From Thermosipho africanus Ob7 (GTDB lineage: Bacteria; Thermotogota; Thermotogae; Thermotogales; Fervidobacteriaceae): 64,000 bases of DNA. Where the stretch lies: the NCBI RefSeq assembly GCF_003351105.1, contig NZ_NKRG01000004.1, forward strand, positions 1-64,000, in the 5' to 3' direction. The notes below the pieces were generated by a model, which worked only from the letters and a program-made list of their open reading frames with translations, did not search any database and was not told where the DNA came from. Each line of letters begins with the position of its first letter. The first letter of the stretch is position 1. Positions 43,874-52,547 of the stretch are shown one piece after another. The translations under genes and the position numbers were made by a program.

Positions 43874-45171
43874 ACTTTTAGCCCTCCTACTTTTTCTTTA
43901 AATTTCTTTGAAATTTCAATAATATCTCCTGCACCTGCAAAAATATATACTCCAGGTTCTGAGGGTAGAATTTGTAGTAATTCTTCTTTTTCTTGAACAA
44001 AGATAGCATTATTTATCTTTTCTACAATTAATCGAGCGCTAATACCATTTTTTGATTCGAATGCGCCATAAACTTCAGTAATATATATCTTATCTGCTAA
44101 TGATAAAGCTTCTGAAAAATTCTTCCATTCTCTTTTTAGCCTTGAATATCTGTGAGGTTGAAAAATTATTGTAATTTTTTTGTCTTTAAAAACGCTTTTT
44201 GCAGTTGAAAGTAAACTTTTAATTTCTACTGGAGTGTGAGAATAATCATCTATTATTACGATATCATTTTCATTATATGATATATCGAACCTTCTTTTTG
44301 GAAGCGAAAAATCAGAAAATGCTTCTAGTACCAAATCTTTTTCATATCCCATTTCAAAGAGCAATGAAATTATTGAAAGTGCGTTGAGTGCGTTGTGAAC
44401 TCCTGGAACGTTTAAAATGAATTTTTTCTTTCCATATGGTGTATTTATTGTAATTTTTTGAGAAAATTTGTTATTTTCTATTTTATTTATTTTATAGTCC
44501 CCATCATTTAGTCCAAACTTTATTGAATTATTTATTATATTATTTTCAACATTTGACACACATATTTTAACATTTTTGCACGAATTTTCAAAACAACTGT
44601 TATAATGTTGTAAATTTTTGAAATTTTCTATGTGATCTCCCCGAATGTTGGTTATAATGAGATAATCAGGATTATAGTTTTCAAAACCTGGCTGGCTTTC
44701 ATCCATTTCAAAAACTGCTATATTACTTCCTTTTCTGTAGTTTCCGTGTTCCAACATTGGGTGCGTTGAGCCCAAAAATACTGTGGGATCCTTTCCAAGT
44801 TTTAACAAAACATGAGCAAGCATAGCAGTTGTGGTAGTTTTCCCATCCGTTCCTGTGACACCAATTTTAGTGTATGGTCTTAAAATAGATATATGGTGTT
44901 CTAGCCTTGAAATAACTGGTATACCATTTTCTTTTGCTTTTTTTACTTCCACATTATCTTCAGAAACTGCTGGAGTTCTAACTATTAGATCTGCGTTATC
45001 GATATTTTCTGGAAGATGTGATTTAAAAACTTGAATTCCAAGGCTTTTTAGATAATTCACACGTTCCGATGAATATGGGTCGGTTCCTGAAACTACATTT
45101 CCTGAGAAGTGTTCGTGTATCGCTTGTGCACTCATTCCGATTCCGCCGATTCCAAGGAAGTGAATCTTCAT
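43870..45171 (-). CDS. murC: UDP-N-acetylmuramate--L-alanine ligase
   Basis: ATP-dependent ligase adding the first amino acid of the peptidoglycan stem. The 433-residue protein begins with HFLGIGGIGMSAQAI, has the P-loop VTGTDGKTTTTA near residue 106, DDYSHTPVEI and IIFQPHRYSRL. In most MurC proteins the P-loop reads GTHGKTT and the later motif DDYGHHP; both differ here. The MurC-specific QPHRYSR is kept, so MurC is the best call, with Mpl-type ligase an alternative. Its ATG overlaps the murG stop (ATGA). Confidence 0.9.
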   Translation of the reverse strand: MKIHFLGIGGIGMSAQAIHEHFSGNVVSGTDPYSSERVNYLKSLGIQVFKSHLPENIDNADLIVRTPAVSEDNVEVKKAKENGIPVISRLEHHISILRPYTKIGVTGTDGKTTTTAMLAHVLLKLGKDPTVFLGSTHPMLEHGNYRKGSNIAVFEMDESQPGFENYNPDYLIITNIRGDHIENFKNLQHYNSCFENSCKNVKICVSNVENNIINNSIKFGLNDGDYKINKIENNKFSQKITINTPYGKKKFILNVPGVHNALNALSIISLLFEMGYEKDLVLEAFSDFSLPKRRFDISYNENDIVIIDDYSHTPVEIKSLLSTAKSVFKDKKITIIFQPHRYSRLKREWKNFSEALSLADKIYITEVYGAFESKNGISARLIVEKINNAIFVQEKEELLQILPSEPGVYIFAGAGDIIEISKKFKEKVGGLKV

Positions 45172-46172
45172 TTTAACACCTCGTTTTTAATTTCTTTTGC
45201 TATTAAAATTGCTGGATTTGTCTTTGGTGAACCTTTTCTTTCACGGTTTGAAAGCTCGATAATCTTGTTAGCTATTTCATCAATATTTACCTCTTTTTCT
45301 CTTATTACATATCCTAATCCGAGTTTTTCAATTTGCTTTGCGTTTTCTATTTGATGTGCTTCGGTGGAGCCTTCCCATGGAATTATTATCGAAGGTGTAT
45401 CAAAGAAAATTAATTCACTTACTGTTGTAGCACCGCCTCTTGTGATAGCACATGAAACTGCACTATAATAATCTGACATGTTTTCAATGTAATCCAAAAT
45501 TGTTAAATTTTCACTTTTGCAAGGTACTTCTTTTCTTCCGCTTGATAATATAAAATGATAATCCTTTAGTTTATTTGAAAGCTTGCATGCAAGTGAATTT
45601 AAAAATTCACTGCCACCGCTTCCTCCAACAATTAGAATGGTCTTTTTTTCAAAATTCAAATTTTCTTTATGACGTATTAAAATTGGGTTTCCGGCTACAA
45701 CGACATCTCTTTGAAAGTATTTCTTAGATTCTTTAAAAGACACAAAAACCTTCTTTGCAAAGGAAGATAATTTAATATTTGCAAGTCCAGGAATCACATT
45801 TTGTTCTTGTATATAAAGTGGTATTTTTAGTTTTTTTGCAGCTGTTCCAACAGGATAGCTTACGTATCCTCCTGTTACAAATACAATGTCCGGCTTAAAT
45901 TTTTTGAGTTCTTTTAGAACAATATTGTTAGCATTAAAGATTTTAAATAACCTTTTTATATTTTCAATAGAATAAACAGGTCTTTTAAGACCTTGGATTT
46001 TTAGAGAAACTTTTTTGTAATTGTAATCTTTTAAAACTCTTTCTTCGAGTTTTCCTGAAACTGTGAAGTATAGAACATCAATTGGAGTGAGCTTTTCAAG
46101 TTCTTTTAGAACGGCAAGTGCAGGATATAAATGGCCCCCTGTTACCCCGCCTGCAACCGCTATTTTAATCAT
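45168..46172 (-). CDS. murG: Lipid II synthase glycosyltransferase MurG
   Basis: Transfers GlcNAc from UDP-GlcNAc to lipid I at the cytoplasmic membrane face. The 334-residue protein has the N-terminal loop AGGVTGGHLYPALAV (one glycine of the usual GGGTGGH is valine), GGYVSYPVGTAAK, IQEQNVIPGLAN, VGGSGGSEFLN and the donor-site ITRGGATTVSELIFF. The ATG at 46172 overlaps the stop of the dehydrogenase gene (ATGA), favouring it over an in-frame GTG nine bases upstream. It overlaps murC at the other end. Confidence 0.94.
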   Translation of the reverse strand: MIKIAVAGGVTGGHLYPALAVLKELEKLTPIDVLYFTVSGKLEERVLKDYNYKKVSLKIQGLKRPVYSIENIKRLFKIFNANNIVLKELKKFKPDIVFVTGGYVSYPVGTAAKKLKIPLYIQEQNVIPGLANIKLSSFAKKVFVSFKESKKYFQRDVVVAGNPILIRHKENLNFEKKTILIVGGSGGSEFLNSLACKLSNKLKDYHFILSSGRKEVPCKSENLTILDYIENMSDYYSAVSCAITRGGATTVSELIFFDTPSIIIPWEGSTEAHQIENAKQIEKLGLGYVIREKEVNIDEIANKIIELSNRERKGSPKTNPAILIAKEIKNEVLK

Positions 46173-47122
46173 TCTTTCCACACCAAATTTCTTGGAATTT
46201 TTCCCTCTAATGCATCTATTATATTTTCTGCAACCATTATAGACATCTTTTCTCTTGTTTCATATGTTGCAGAGCCAATGTGTGGTAGTAGTACTACATT
46301 ATCTAATTTTTCCAATCCCTTTGTAATTTCAGGCTCATTTTCATATACATCAAACCCTGCTCCTGCTATTTTTCCATCTTTTAAAAGTTCGTACAGTGCT
46401 TTTTCATCAATAATTGGACCTCTTGCAGTATTTACAAGGATGGCGTTTTTCTTTAAAAGACTTAGCCTTTCTTTATTTAGAAGATGATATGTTTCATTGG
46501 TAAGTGGGGCATTTATGGAGATATAATCACTTTCTTTTAATAAGGTTTCTAGATCTACATATTTTGCGTTGTATTTATAATCATCTTCTACCCTTTTTCT
46601 ATTATGATATATGATTTTCATGCCAAATCCCATTGCCCTTCTTGCAACTGCTTTTCCGATCCTTCCCATTCCAATAATTCCGAGTGTTTTTCCATATATT
46701 TCATATCCAAGAAACAGATTGGGTTTCCAACCTTCAAATTTTCCTTCCCTTGTGAATTTATCGGCTGGAATAATTTTTCTTGCTACAGCAAGAATTAAAG
46801 CCCAAGCAATATCTGCAGTTGCTTCGGTCAAAACATCAGGAGTGTTTGTGACATATATTCCTTTTTGCTTTGCATATTCCACATCTATGTTATTAAATCC
46901 AACAGCATAATTTGCTATTATTTTTAATTTTTTTCCTGCGTCTATAAATTCTTTATCCACAGGATCCCTAAGTTGTGTTACAACTGCATCCGCGTCTTTT
47001 AAACGTTCCATCATTTCCTGCTTTGTCAAAAATTTTTCACCTTCGTATACATCAACATCGAATTTTTCTTTTAATAGGTTTATTCCAGATTCAGGTATTT
47101 TGTAAGTTATAAAAACTTTCAT
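46169..47122 (-). CDS. D-2-hydroxyacid dehydrogenase (glyoxylate/hydroxypyruvate reductase type)
   Basis: A 317-residue NAD(P)-dependent oxidoreductase. The Rossmann motif is GKTLGIIGMGRIGKAVARRA (about 145-164), the substrate region is NYAVGFNNIDVEYAK, and the catalytic arginine, glutamate and histidine lie in VNTARGPIIDE, ENEPEI and LLPHIGSAT. The pattern is closest to glyoxylate reductases of thermophiles; 3-phosphoglycerate dehydrogenase is the other possibility, but no ACT domain is present. ATG follows GGGAGGTG. It is the first gene of a long overlapping minus-strand run including murG, murC and smc. Confidence 0.85.
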   Translation of the reverse strand: MKVFITYKIPESGINLLKEKFDVDVYEGEKFLTKQEMMERLKDADAVVTQLRDPVDKEFIDAGKKLKIIANYAVGFNNIDVEYAKQKGIYVTNTPDVLTEATADIAWALILAVARKIIPADKFTREGKFEGWKPNLFLGYEIYGKTLGIIGMGRIGKAVARRAMGFGMKIIYHNRKRVEDDYKYNAKYVDLETLLKESDYISINAPLTNETYHLLNKERLSLLKKNAILVNTARGPIIDEKALYELLKDGKIAGAGFDVYENEPEITKGLEKLDNVVLLPHIGSATYETREKMSIMVAENIIDALEGKIPRNLVWKE

Positions 47123-47142
47123 CTAACGACACCTCCCAATAG

Positions 47143-47151
47143 ATTATATCA
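47143..47151 (-). promoter_or_regulatory. Extended -10 promoter of the dehydrogenase-mur-smc operon
   Basis: TGATATAAT on the minus strand (47151-47143) predicts a start about 14 bases before the ATG at 47122. No clear -35 element is present. Confidence 0.5.
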
Positions 47152-47201
47152 TTAATTCACAAATTTTGAGTAAAAATTTTAAAACTTTTGTTTGTAAAAT
47201 T

Positions 47202-47210
47202 TGATATACT
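47202..47210 (+). promoter_or_regulatory. Extended -10 promoter of the nitroreductase gene
   Basis: TGATATACT is an extended -10 element 19 bases before the ATG at 47229; the -35 region is not recognisable. Confidence 0.45.
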
Positions 47211-47228
47211 CTTAGTGGAGGTGAAAGT

Positions 47229-47939
47229 ATGAAAAGTAGAGAATTTTTAAAATCTAACTGGAGGCAAATAAAAAATACGGATAGAGAAAAAGGTATTGAA
47301 AAACCGGAAATTGAAAAAGATTGTGAAAAAGTAATTAAACTTCCAGAGTTTAATTTAGGAAATAAACCTCTCAGAGAGGTTATAGAAGAGAGAAAGAGTA
47401 TAAGAAAATATACTGATACACCTATGTCACTACAGGAATTGTCGTTTTTACTTTGGGCAACGCAAGGTGTTAGAAAGTATATTCAAGACAAAAAAGTAGT
47501 TTTTAGAACGGTTCCTTCAGCAGGTGCGACTCATCCATTTGATACTTATTTGGTTGTATTTAATGTGGATGGGTTGGAAAAAGGCATATATAGATATGTA
47601 TCATTAAAACATGGACTTTGCAAAGTCAAACCTGGAGATTTTAAGGACAAAATTATAGATGCAACATTAGGGCAGCAGTTTGTTGGAAATAGTGCTGTAG
47701 TTTTTGTTTGGGTTGCCGTTCCATATAGAACGGAGTGGAAATATACAGCAGAATCTTACAAGGCAATTGCAATTGACGTAGGACATGTTTGTCAAAACCT
47801 TTATCTTGCAGCAACAAGTATAGATTGTGGAACATGTGCGGTTGCTGCTTATGATCAGGAAAAGATGGATAACTTAATTGGTGTTGATGGTGATAACGAG
47901 ATGGTAATTTACCTTGCACCTGTTGGTAAAATTGTGTGA
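47229..47939 (+). CDS. SagB-type nitroreductase family oxidoreductase
   Basis: A 236-residue flavoprotein. The core fold shows REVIEERKSIRKYTDTPMSL, ELSFLLWATQGVRK, PSAGATHPFDTYLVV and IDVGHVCQNLYLAATSID, matching the SagB/ThcOx branch of nitroreductases. In peptide-maturation gene sets such proteins oxidise azolines, but here no YcaO or precursor gene is adjacent, so a stand-alone FMN reductase is more probable. ATG follows GGAGGTG. It is separated from the next gene by a promoter at 47937. Confidence 0.85.
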   Translation: MKSREFLKSNWRQIKNTDREKGIEKPEIEKDCEKVIKLPEFNLGNKPLREVIEERKSIRKYTDTPMSLQELSFLLWATQGVRKYIQDKKVVFRTVPSAGATHPFDTYLVVFNVDGLEKGIYRYVSLKHGLCKVKPGDFKDKIIDATLGQQFVGNSAVVFVWVAVPYRTEWKYTAESYKAIAIDVGHVCQNLYLAATSIDCGTCAVAAYDQEKMDNLIGVDGDNEMVIYLAPVGKIV

Positions 47940-47945
47940 TATAAT
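47937..47945 (+). promoter_or_regulatory. Extended -10 promoter of the large secreted protein gene
   Basis: TGATATAAT begins at the end of the nitroreductase gene, about 38 bases before the GTG start at 47984. The ribosome site GGGGAGG is within the leader. Confidence 0.45.
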
Positions 47946-47983
47946 TATTTTAACAAAATAATATTAAGAAGGGGAGGAAAAGC

Positions 47984-50422
47984 GTGAAAAAATTTTTGTT
48001 ATTTATTTTTCTATTATTTTCGGTTGTATTGTTCTCAAAAGCATTAATTTTTGAGCATGCTACAGTTTATTATCCAGAAGGTTATGAAAACCTTGCAATT
48101 AAGGTAGGAAATATCTTTGAAGATATTAGGGACGATGTGGTTAATATGTTTAAAAATGATCCTGGAAGAATTAATATATTTATAAAAACAAAGACTACTA
48201 TAACTAACGGCTATGCAAACCCGCTTCAAAATAATACAATTGTAATTTATACTTGGCATCCTACTGGAGTGATGTATAATTATCTTCCTCTTGATGATTG
48301 GTACAGATATCTTTTAATACATGAATTTACTCACATTGTAACTCTTAAACCAAGTGACGGTATTTTAAAAACACTTTCGGATTTAAAAATGCCGTATACT
48401 CCAAGCTTAGGAAAATTTTCGGTTGAGGCCCCAACGGTATTTGCTGAGTCAAGTTTTTCAGAAAATTCCGGGAGATTAAGAAATCCGGTAATTTCAGATG
48501 CCCTTTTTTCGACATTTGGTGGAACTTTTCCTCAGGACAAAATTGCAAATGATTTTAGAGTAGGACAAGTTTTTTACAATGGAAACGGAGGCTTTCTTGA
48601 GTATCTTGTAAAAAAGTATGGAATGGAAAAGGTAAATAAATATTTAAAAGATTCTATAAATAAATCGTATAGTTGGTTGGAAATTATGCTGAATTTTTCA
48701 ATCCCTTATGTTTCACTTATAAGACTTCCTGAAATTTTTACTGATGATTTTAGAGCACATTTTGGTAATAATTTTGAAGATGAGGTTTCAGAGTGGCTTA
48801 ATAGCTTAAATGTAAAGTTTGATGGAGAAAAAATATACGAAGGTAAAAATGAAAGAATTTACAAAATAGAGAAGGTTGATAATAAACTGTATATTTTAAA
48901 GAGTAAGTTTGGTGCTGCAACAGGATATTTGGACAATCCAATAAATGAGTTAATTGTATTAGAAAAAGGGGATATACTGACAAAATATAATCTTTCTGCA
49001 TTGGACTTTAAAGTTGATTCTGGAGAAATTTACGCACTTGTATCATCAAACAATAAGACAGAAATATGGAACATAGGCAAGAATGAAAAGATTGTTGATG
49101 GATTTATTAGTGCATTTGATGTGTATGATGGCAAAGTCATTTATTCAATTTATGATGATAAGTCTGATGAATCAATAATATATGGATTGAGCGAGGAAAT
49201 AGTTGTAAATGGATTTGTAAGAAGCATTGCATTTGATGGAGAAAATTTGTATTACTTAGTGGGGAATTCTCTCTACAAGGATAATAATTTAATAGACAAT
49301 TATTATCTTAAAGGTGCCTTTTTAAAAAAGAAAAACGATGGAATATATGTAACTATGAAATTTGATAATTACATGGAATTGTTAGATGTAAAAAATTTTA
49401 GATTAATAAGCAAAGGTCTATATGCATTTGATGGAGAAGTTAGTAAAGATGAAATTTACTACGTAAGTTATAGTCAGAATGGAATGGCTGTATATAAGAC
49501 AAAGTTTGAAACAAGTACTATAGAAAGTGTAATAGCAGAGAATTCAAAATTGGATGATTATACATTTAGAAAAGCAAGTTTTTTGGAAGAAAAAAAGTAT
49601 AATTTTTTACCATCTTTATTTGCACCATTTTTCTTAACAAGTTCTGCTTTGGGTGATTTTGGAGGATATGGAGGTTGGAGTGTTGGTAGCATATTTGATT
49701 TTAAAACTTCAATAGATTCTGACCTTGTTCTGGCACCTTATTACTTAAGATACTTTAAAGATTATACGAATTTTTACAATGAATATGGCCTTGGATATGC
49801 TTATTTGTTATATAAGGATAGATTTAGCATTTTAAATGCTGGACTTTTTAGAAATACAGAAGATTATTTTTATGGGGTTACAGAAGTTTCATTTATACCT
49901 TTTGTCTTTAGAGTTGGTTATAACTCTAATTTATCGTTAAATATGGATATTTCAGGTTTTTATTTTGCAACTGGAACATCCCTTGACTATAACTTTAACT
50001 TTAGTCCAGGTATTGTATATTCTAATAACACTTTTTCATCTAGTTTATATTTAACTGCTTATTCACAACTTGGAAATAATGAAGTTTTTTCATTATCTTC
50101 TGGTGTTAGTATGTTGAATATTCTTAATGAAAATTCATATGTATATGGTAATTTAATGTACAATTTTGAAAGTTCTACATACTCTTATTCTGGAATTTTT
50201 ATTTCAAACATTTTCCCATTTTACAAGCAATCTGGAATAGGTGTAGGTGTTAATGGGGAAAATGATTTAAATGGTCTATTTTATGTATTTGTTGGTTTTC
50301 CAAATAACAACCAGTTGTATCTACAAAGTGGATTTGAGATGGACATGAGTGGTAAGTTAACTCTGTTTTTTGGAATTGGAGCTAAGCCACATTCTTTTTA
50401 TTTTATCAATGAAGTTTATTAG
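47984..50422 (+). CDS. Large secreted zinc-metalloprotease-like protein with C-terminal barrel-like region
   Basis: An 812-residue envelope protein. Residues 1-18 are a signal peptide. A gluzincin-like domain (about 20-270) contains LIHEFTHIVTL with the HExxH motif and a downstream EAPTVFAES that can supply the third zinc ligand. Residues about 280-520 are repeated beta-strands with a propeller-like rhythm (DGFISAFDVYDGK, NGFVRSIAFDGENL). The last 250 residues are alternating aromatic strands typical of an outer-membrane barrel and end in tyrosine. A related arrangement is seen in some peptidase MA-like proteins. GTG start after GGGGAGG. Neighbouring FG-GAP and pilin genes suggest surface work; substrate unknown. 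Confidence 0.7.
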   Translation: MKKFLLFIFLLFSVVLFSKALIFEHATVYYPEGYENLAIKVGNIFEDIRDDVVNMFKNDPGRINIFIKTKTTITNGYANPLQNNTIVIYTWHPTGVMYNYLPLDDWYRYLLIHEFTHIVTLKPSDGILKTLSDLKMPYTPSLGKFSVEAPTVFAESSFSENSGRLRNPVISDALFSTFGGTFPQDKIANDFRVGQVFYNGNGGFLEYLVKKYGMEKVNKYLKDSINKSYSWLEIMLNFSIPYVSLIRLPEIFTDDFRAHFGNNFEDEVSEWLNSLNVKFDGEKIYEGKNERIYKIEKVDNKLYILKSKFGAATGYLDNPINELIVLEKGDILTKYNLSALDFKVDSGEIYALVSSNNKTEIWNIGKNEKIVDGFISAFDVYDGKVIYSIYDDKSDESIIYGLSEEIVVNGFVRSIAFDGENLYYLVGNSLYKDNNLIDNYYLKGAFLKKKNDGIYVTMKFDNYMELLDVKNFRLISKGLYAFDGEVSKDEIYYVSYSQNGMAVYKTKFETSTIESVIAENSKLDDYTFRKASFLEEKKYNFLPSLFAPFFLTSSALGDFGGYGGWSVGSIFDFKTSIDSDLVLAPYYLRYFKDYTNFYNEYGLGYAYLLYKDRFSILNAGLFRNTEDYFYGVTEVSFIPFVFRVGYNSNLSLNMDISGFYFATGTSLDYNFNFSPGIVYSNNTFSSSLYLTAYSQLGNNEVFSLSSGVSMLNILNENSYVYGNLMYNFESSTYSYSGIFISNIFPFYKQSGIGVGVNGENDLNGLFYVFVGFPNNNQLYLQSGFEMDMSGKLTLFFGIGAKPHSFYFINEVY

Positions 50423-50444
50423 TTTTATACGAGAGGTGATTTAT

Positions 50445-52040
50445 ATGAAAAGATTTATATTATTATCTTTGATTTTTTTCGTTTTAAATTATTTATTTGC
50501 AGATGTTTATACTGCAGAATTTCCTATTTCAAATTGGAGTCAGCAATATCCTGAAAAAGCATGGGGGGCTATTTTTGTAAAAAATGTTTCAACACGTGTT
50601 GTTGATAAAAAAATTGTAGCGGTGAATGTTTATAAAATTATAGATATTACAGCAGATCCAGGTTATGGACCTTTTGGGCAGGTTTCTCAAACTTTTTCTG
50701 TGGATTACAACAAAGATGGATATGCAGATATTATATCGTTAACTTATGATGGTTATGTAGTAATAAAAGAAAATAAAGGGAAAAAAGATGATGAACTAGT
50801 TTTGGAAAATACATCATATTATCAATTACCAGTTGAAAATGGCGATGGGACTTTAATTGTTGATGATTTTGATAATGATGGGAAGTTAGATTTGTTTGCA
50901 TATAATTCTTGGCAATATGCGCAATTTGTTAGTGATGTTTTAAACAGCAATGGCGAAGATGCTGTGTATAAAAGAATCAGTAAAGATAAAAACTTTGTTA
51001 CAAAATGGACGGTTTCTGCTATGGCAAGTTATGACTACAATGGTGATGGTTACAAAGATGTTTTTTATATTGACTATAAAGGAAGAGTCTGGGTTTGGTT
51101 AAATGATCCTGGACAAGGTAGTGAACGTTTTTTTGATGAATCTAATATAATTAAATTATTTGAGGATAAAGATTTGGAATCAAATGGAGGAGGAGGAGTT
51201 TTAGATATAGGTGATTTAAACAACGATGGAACAATAGATATTATAGTTGGTCATACTGATAAAAAAAGTGTTTTTGTATATTTCGGAAAAATAGTTAATA
51301 ATCAGTTGACATTTGATACAGATAATAAACTTGTTTTAACTACATCAAGTGGAAAACTAAGTGATTATGTTATAACCGATCCATCTATAAAAAATTCAAA
51401 GTCTCCAGAGATTCTTCCAAGTTTTGGACCGACCATTATAAAGATAACTGATGTAGATAGAGATGGCTACAAAGACATTTTTATTGGAACAGATGCTTGG
51501 AGGCAAGGAAAAAATTTTGGGGGAAGTGTGTACCTTTTTAAGGGAGTTGGTATAACACCGGACAATAAACCTAAATTTTTAAGCTTAGAACTGGTACACG
51601 GTAGTTATTCAAAAGATAACAATCCACCTTACGATTTTGATGCTGGAACAATTGCAGATTTGGATAATGATGGAATACCTGACTTTGTTGCAGCTGATGG
51701 TAATCACTCTGGTAATTACTATAAAATAATAACCCAGACTCAAAAGGAATATGAAACTTCTCCGGGTTATCTAATAAGTGATTATCTTACAAATCTTGTT
51801 GGAATTTTACCAAAGGATCTTCCAAATAATTTTGTCAAGAGAATAAAGGTAAATATTGGCTTTGACTTATCGTTGGGAAACGGTTCGTTTGAAATTAGGT
51901 ATATAAAGAACGGGATAAAAGATCCAAGCCTTATAGATCCATTCGGTTACCCTTTGATGCCAGATGCTAGTGGAACAATAGTAGAAAATTTTACTACAGA
52001 GATAGAATTTGATAAACCTGTTCCGGATCCGCAGATTTAA
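50445..52040 (+). CDS. Secreted FG-GAP/VCBS repeat protein, probable frameshift near its end
   Basis: A 531-residue protein with signal peptide (MKRFILLSLIFFVLNYLFA) and at least six calcium-loop FG-GAP repeats, for example DYNKDGYADIIS, DFDNDGKLDLFA, DYNGDGYKDVFY, DLNNDGTIDIIV, DVDRDGYKDIFI and DLDNDGIPDFVA, which form beta-propellers in adhesins. The ATG at 50445 follows GAGAGGTGAT. The frame stops at 52040, but the -1 frame stays open from about 52031 to 52153, encoding ADLKPESEFSAPHLKYLKYE and more and ending two bases before the pilin ATG. One deleted base near 52031 would explain this. It lies where PilY1 is found in minor-pilin gene clusters, so a pilus-tip protein is possible. Confidence 0.75.
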   Translation: MKRFILLSLIFFVLNYLFADVYTAEFPISNWSQQYPEKAWGAIFVKNVSTRVVDKKIVAVNVYKIIDITADPGYGPFGQVSQTFSVDYNKDGYADIISLTYDGYVVIKENKGKKDDELVLENTSYYQLPVENGDGTLIVDDFDNDGKLDLFAYNSWQYAQFVSDVLNSNGEDAVYKRISKDKNFVTKWTVSAMASYDYNGDGYKDVFYIDYKGRVWVWLNDPGQGSERFFDESNIIKLFEDKDLESNGGGGVLDIGDLNNDGTIDIIVGHTDKKSVFVYFGKIVNNQLTFDTDNKLVLTTSSGKLSDYVITDPSIKNSKSPEILPSFGPTIIKITDVDRDGYKDIFIGTDAWRQGKNFGGSVYLFKGVGITPDNKPKFLSLELVHGSYSKDNNPPYDFDAGTIADLDNDGIPDFVAADGNHSGNYYKIITQTQKEYETSPGYLISDYLTNLVGILPKDLPNNFVKRIKVNIGFDLSLGNGSFEIRYIKNGIKDPSLIDPFGYPLMPDASGTIVENFTTEIEFDKPVPDPQI

Positions 52041-52154
52041 AACCTGAAAGTGAGTTTTCTGCACCACATTTAAAATATTTAAAATATGAAATTGAAACGG
52101 CTCCATCGCAGGTTATTATTAAAGGATTTAATTGGAATAGAGGGGATAATTAAT

Positions 52155-52547
52155 ATGAAAAGAGGCTCACTGCTTGTCGAAGCTTTAGTTACTTTGATTA
52201 TAATAGTTTTTGCATTTGGTGTTGCTTTTGTGCCATCATGGAGTCTTTTGAGAAAAACAAAGGAGAATTCAGAATTAATATCTCTTGAAGAGTTACTTTT
52301 AAACAAATGTGAAGAACTTACTTATTTGAATGTATCAAGTATAGTTCCACAAGATAGTTATGAAGAATATAATGGTGTAAAGTATAAAGTTAGTATTTCT
52401 AAAAAGAATATTGAAAGCAGTGACATATTTACTCTAACTTCAGATTCAACTTTTATTACTTTTCCTGAAATAACAATAGTTACTGTAAGGATTGAGACTG
52501 AAGATGGAAAGTACATTGAAACTCAGGTGGTGCCTCAGCAATGGTAA
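52155..52547 (+). CDS. Minor pilin, PilV/GspI-like
   Basis: A 130-residue type IV prepilin. The leader MKRG is followed by SLLVEALVTLIIIVFAFG, so cleavage after glycine leaves glutamate at +5. The small size and position first in the group resemble GspI/PilV. The ATG at 52155 follows GAGGGG; an upstream ATG in frame would disrupt the leader. It starts two bases after the alternative stop of the FG-GAP frame and overlaps the next pilin gene by seven bases. Confidence 0.8.
   Translation: MKRGSLLVEALVTLIIIVFAFGVAFVPSWSLLRKTKENSELISLEELLLNKCEELTYLNVSSIVPQDSYEEYNGVKYKVSISKKNIESSDIFTLTSDSTFITFPEITIVTVRIETEDGKYIETQVVPQQW

Noticed and set aside
47229-47939. Thiazole/oxazole peptide modification locus based on the SagB-like protein
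   Set aside because: No YcaO cyclodehydratase, precursor peptide or transporter gene is adjacent.
52023-52045. Programmed -1 ribosomal frameshift in the FG-GAP gene
   Set aside because: No X XXY YYZ slippery heptamer in frame and no stable downstream hairpin; a lost base is the simpler explanation.
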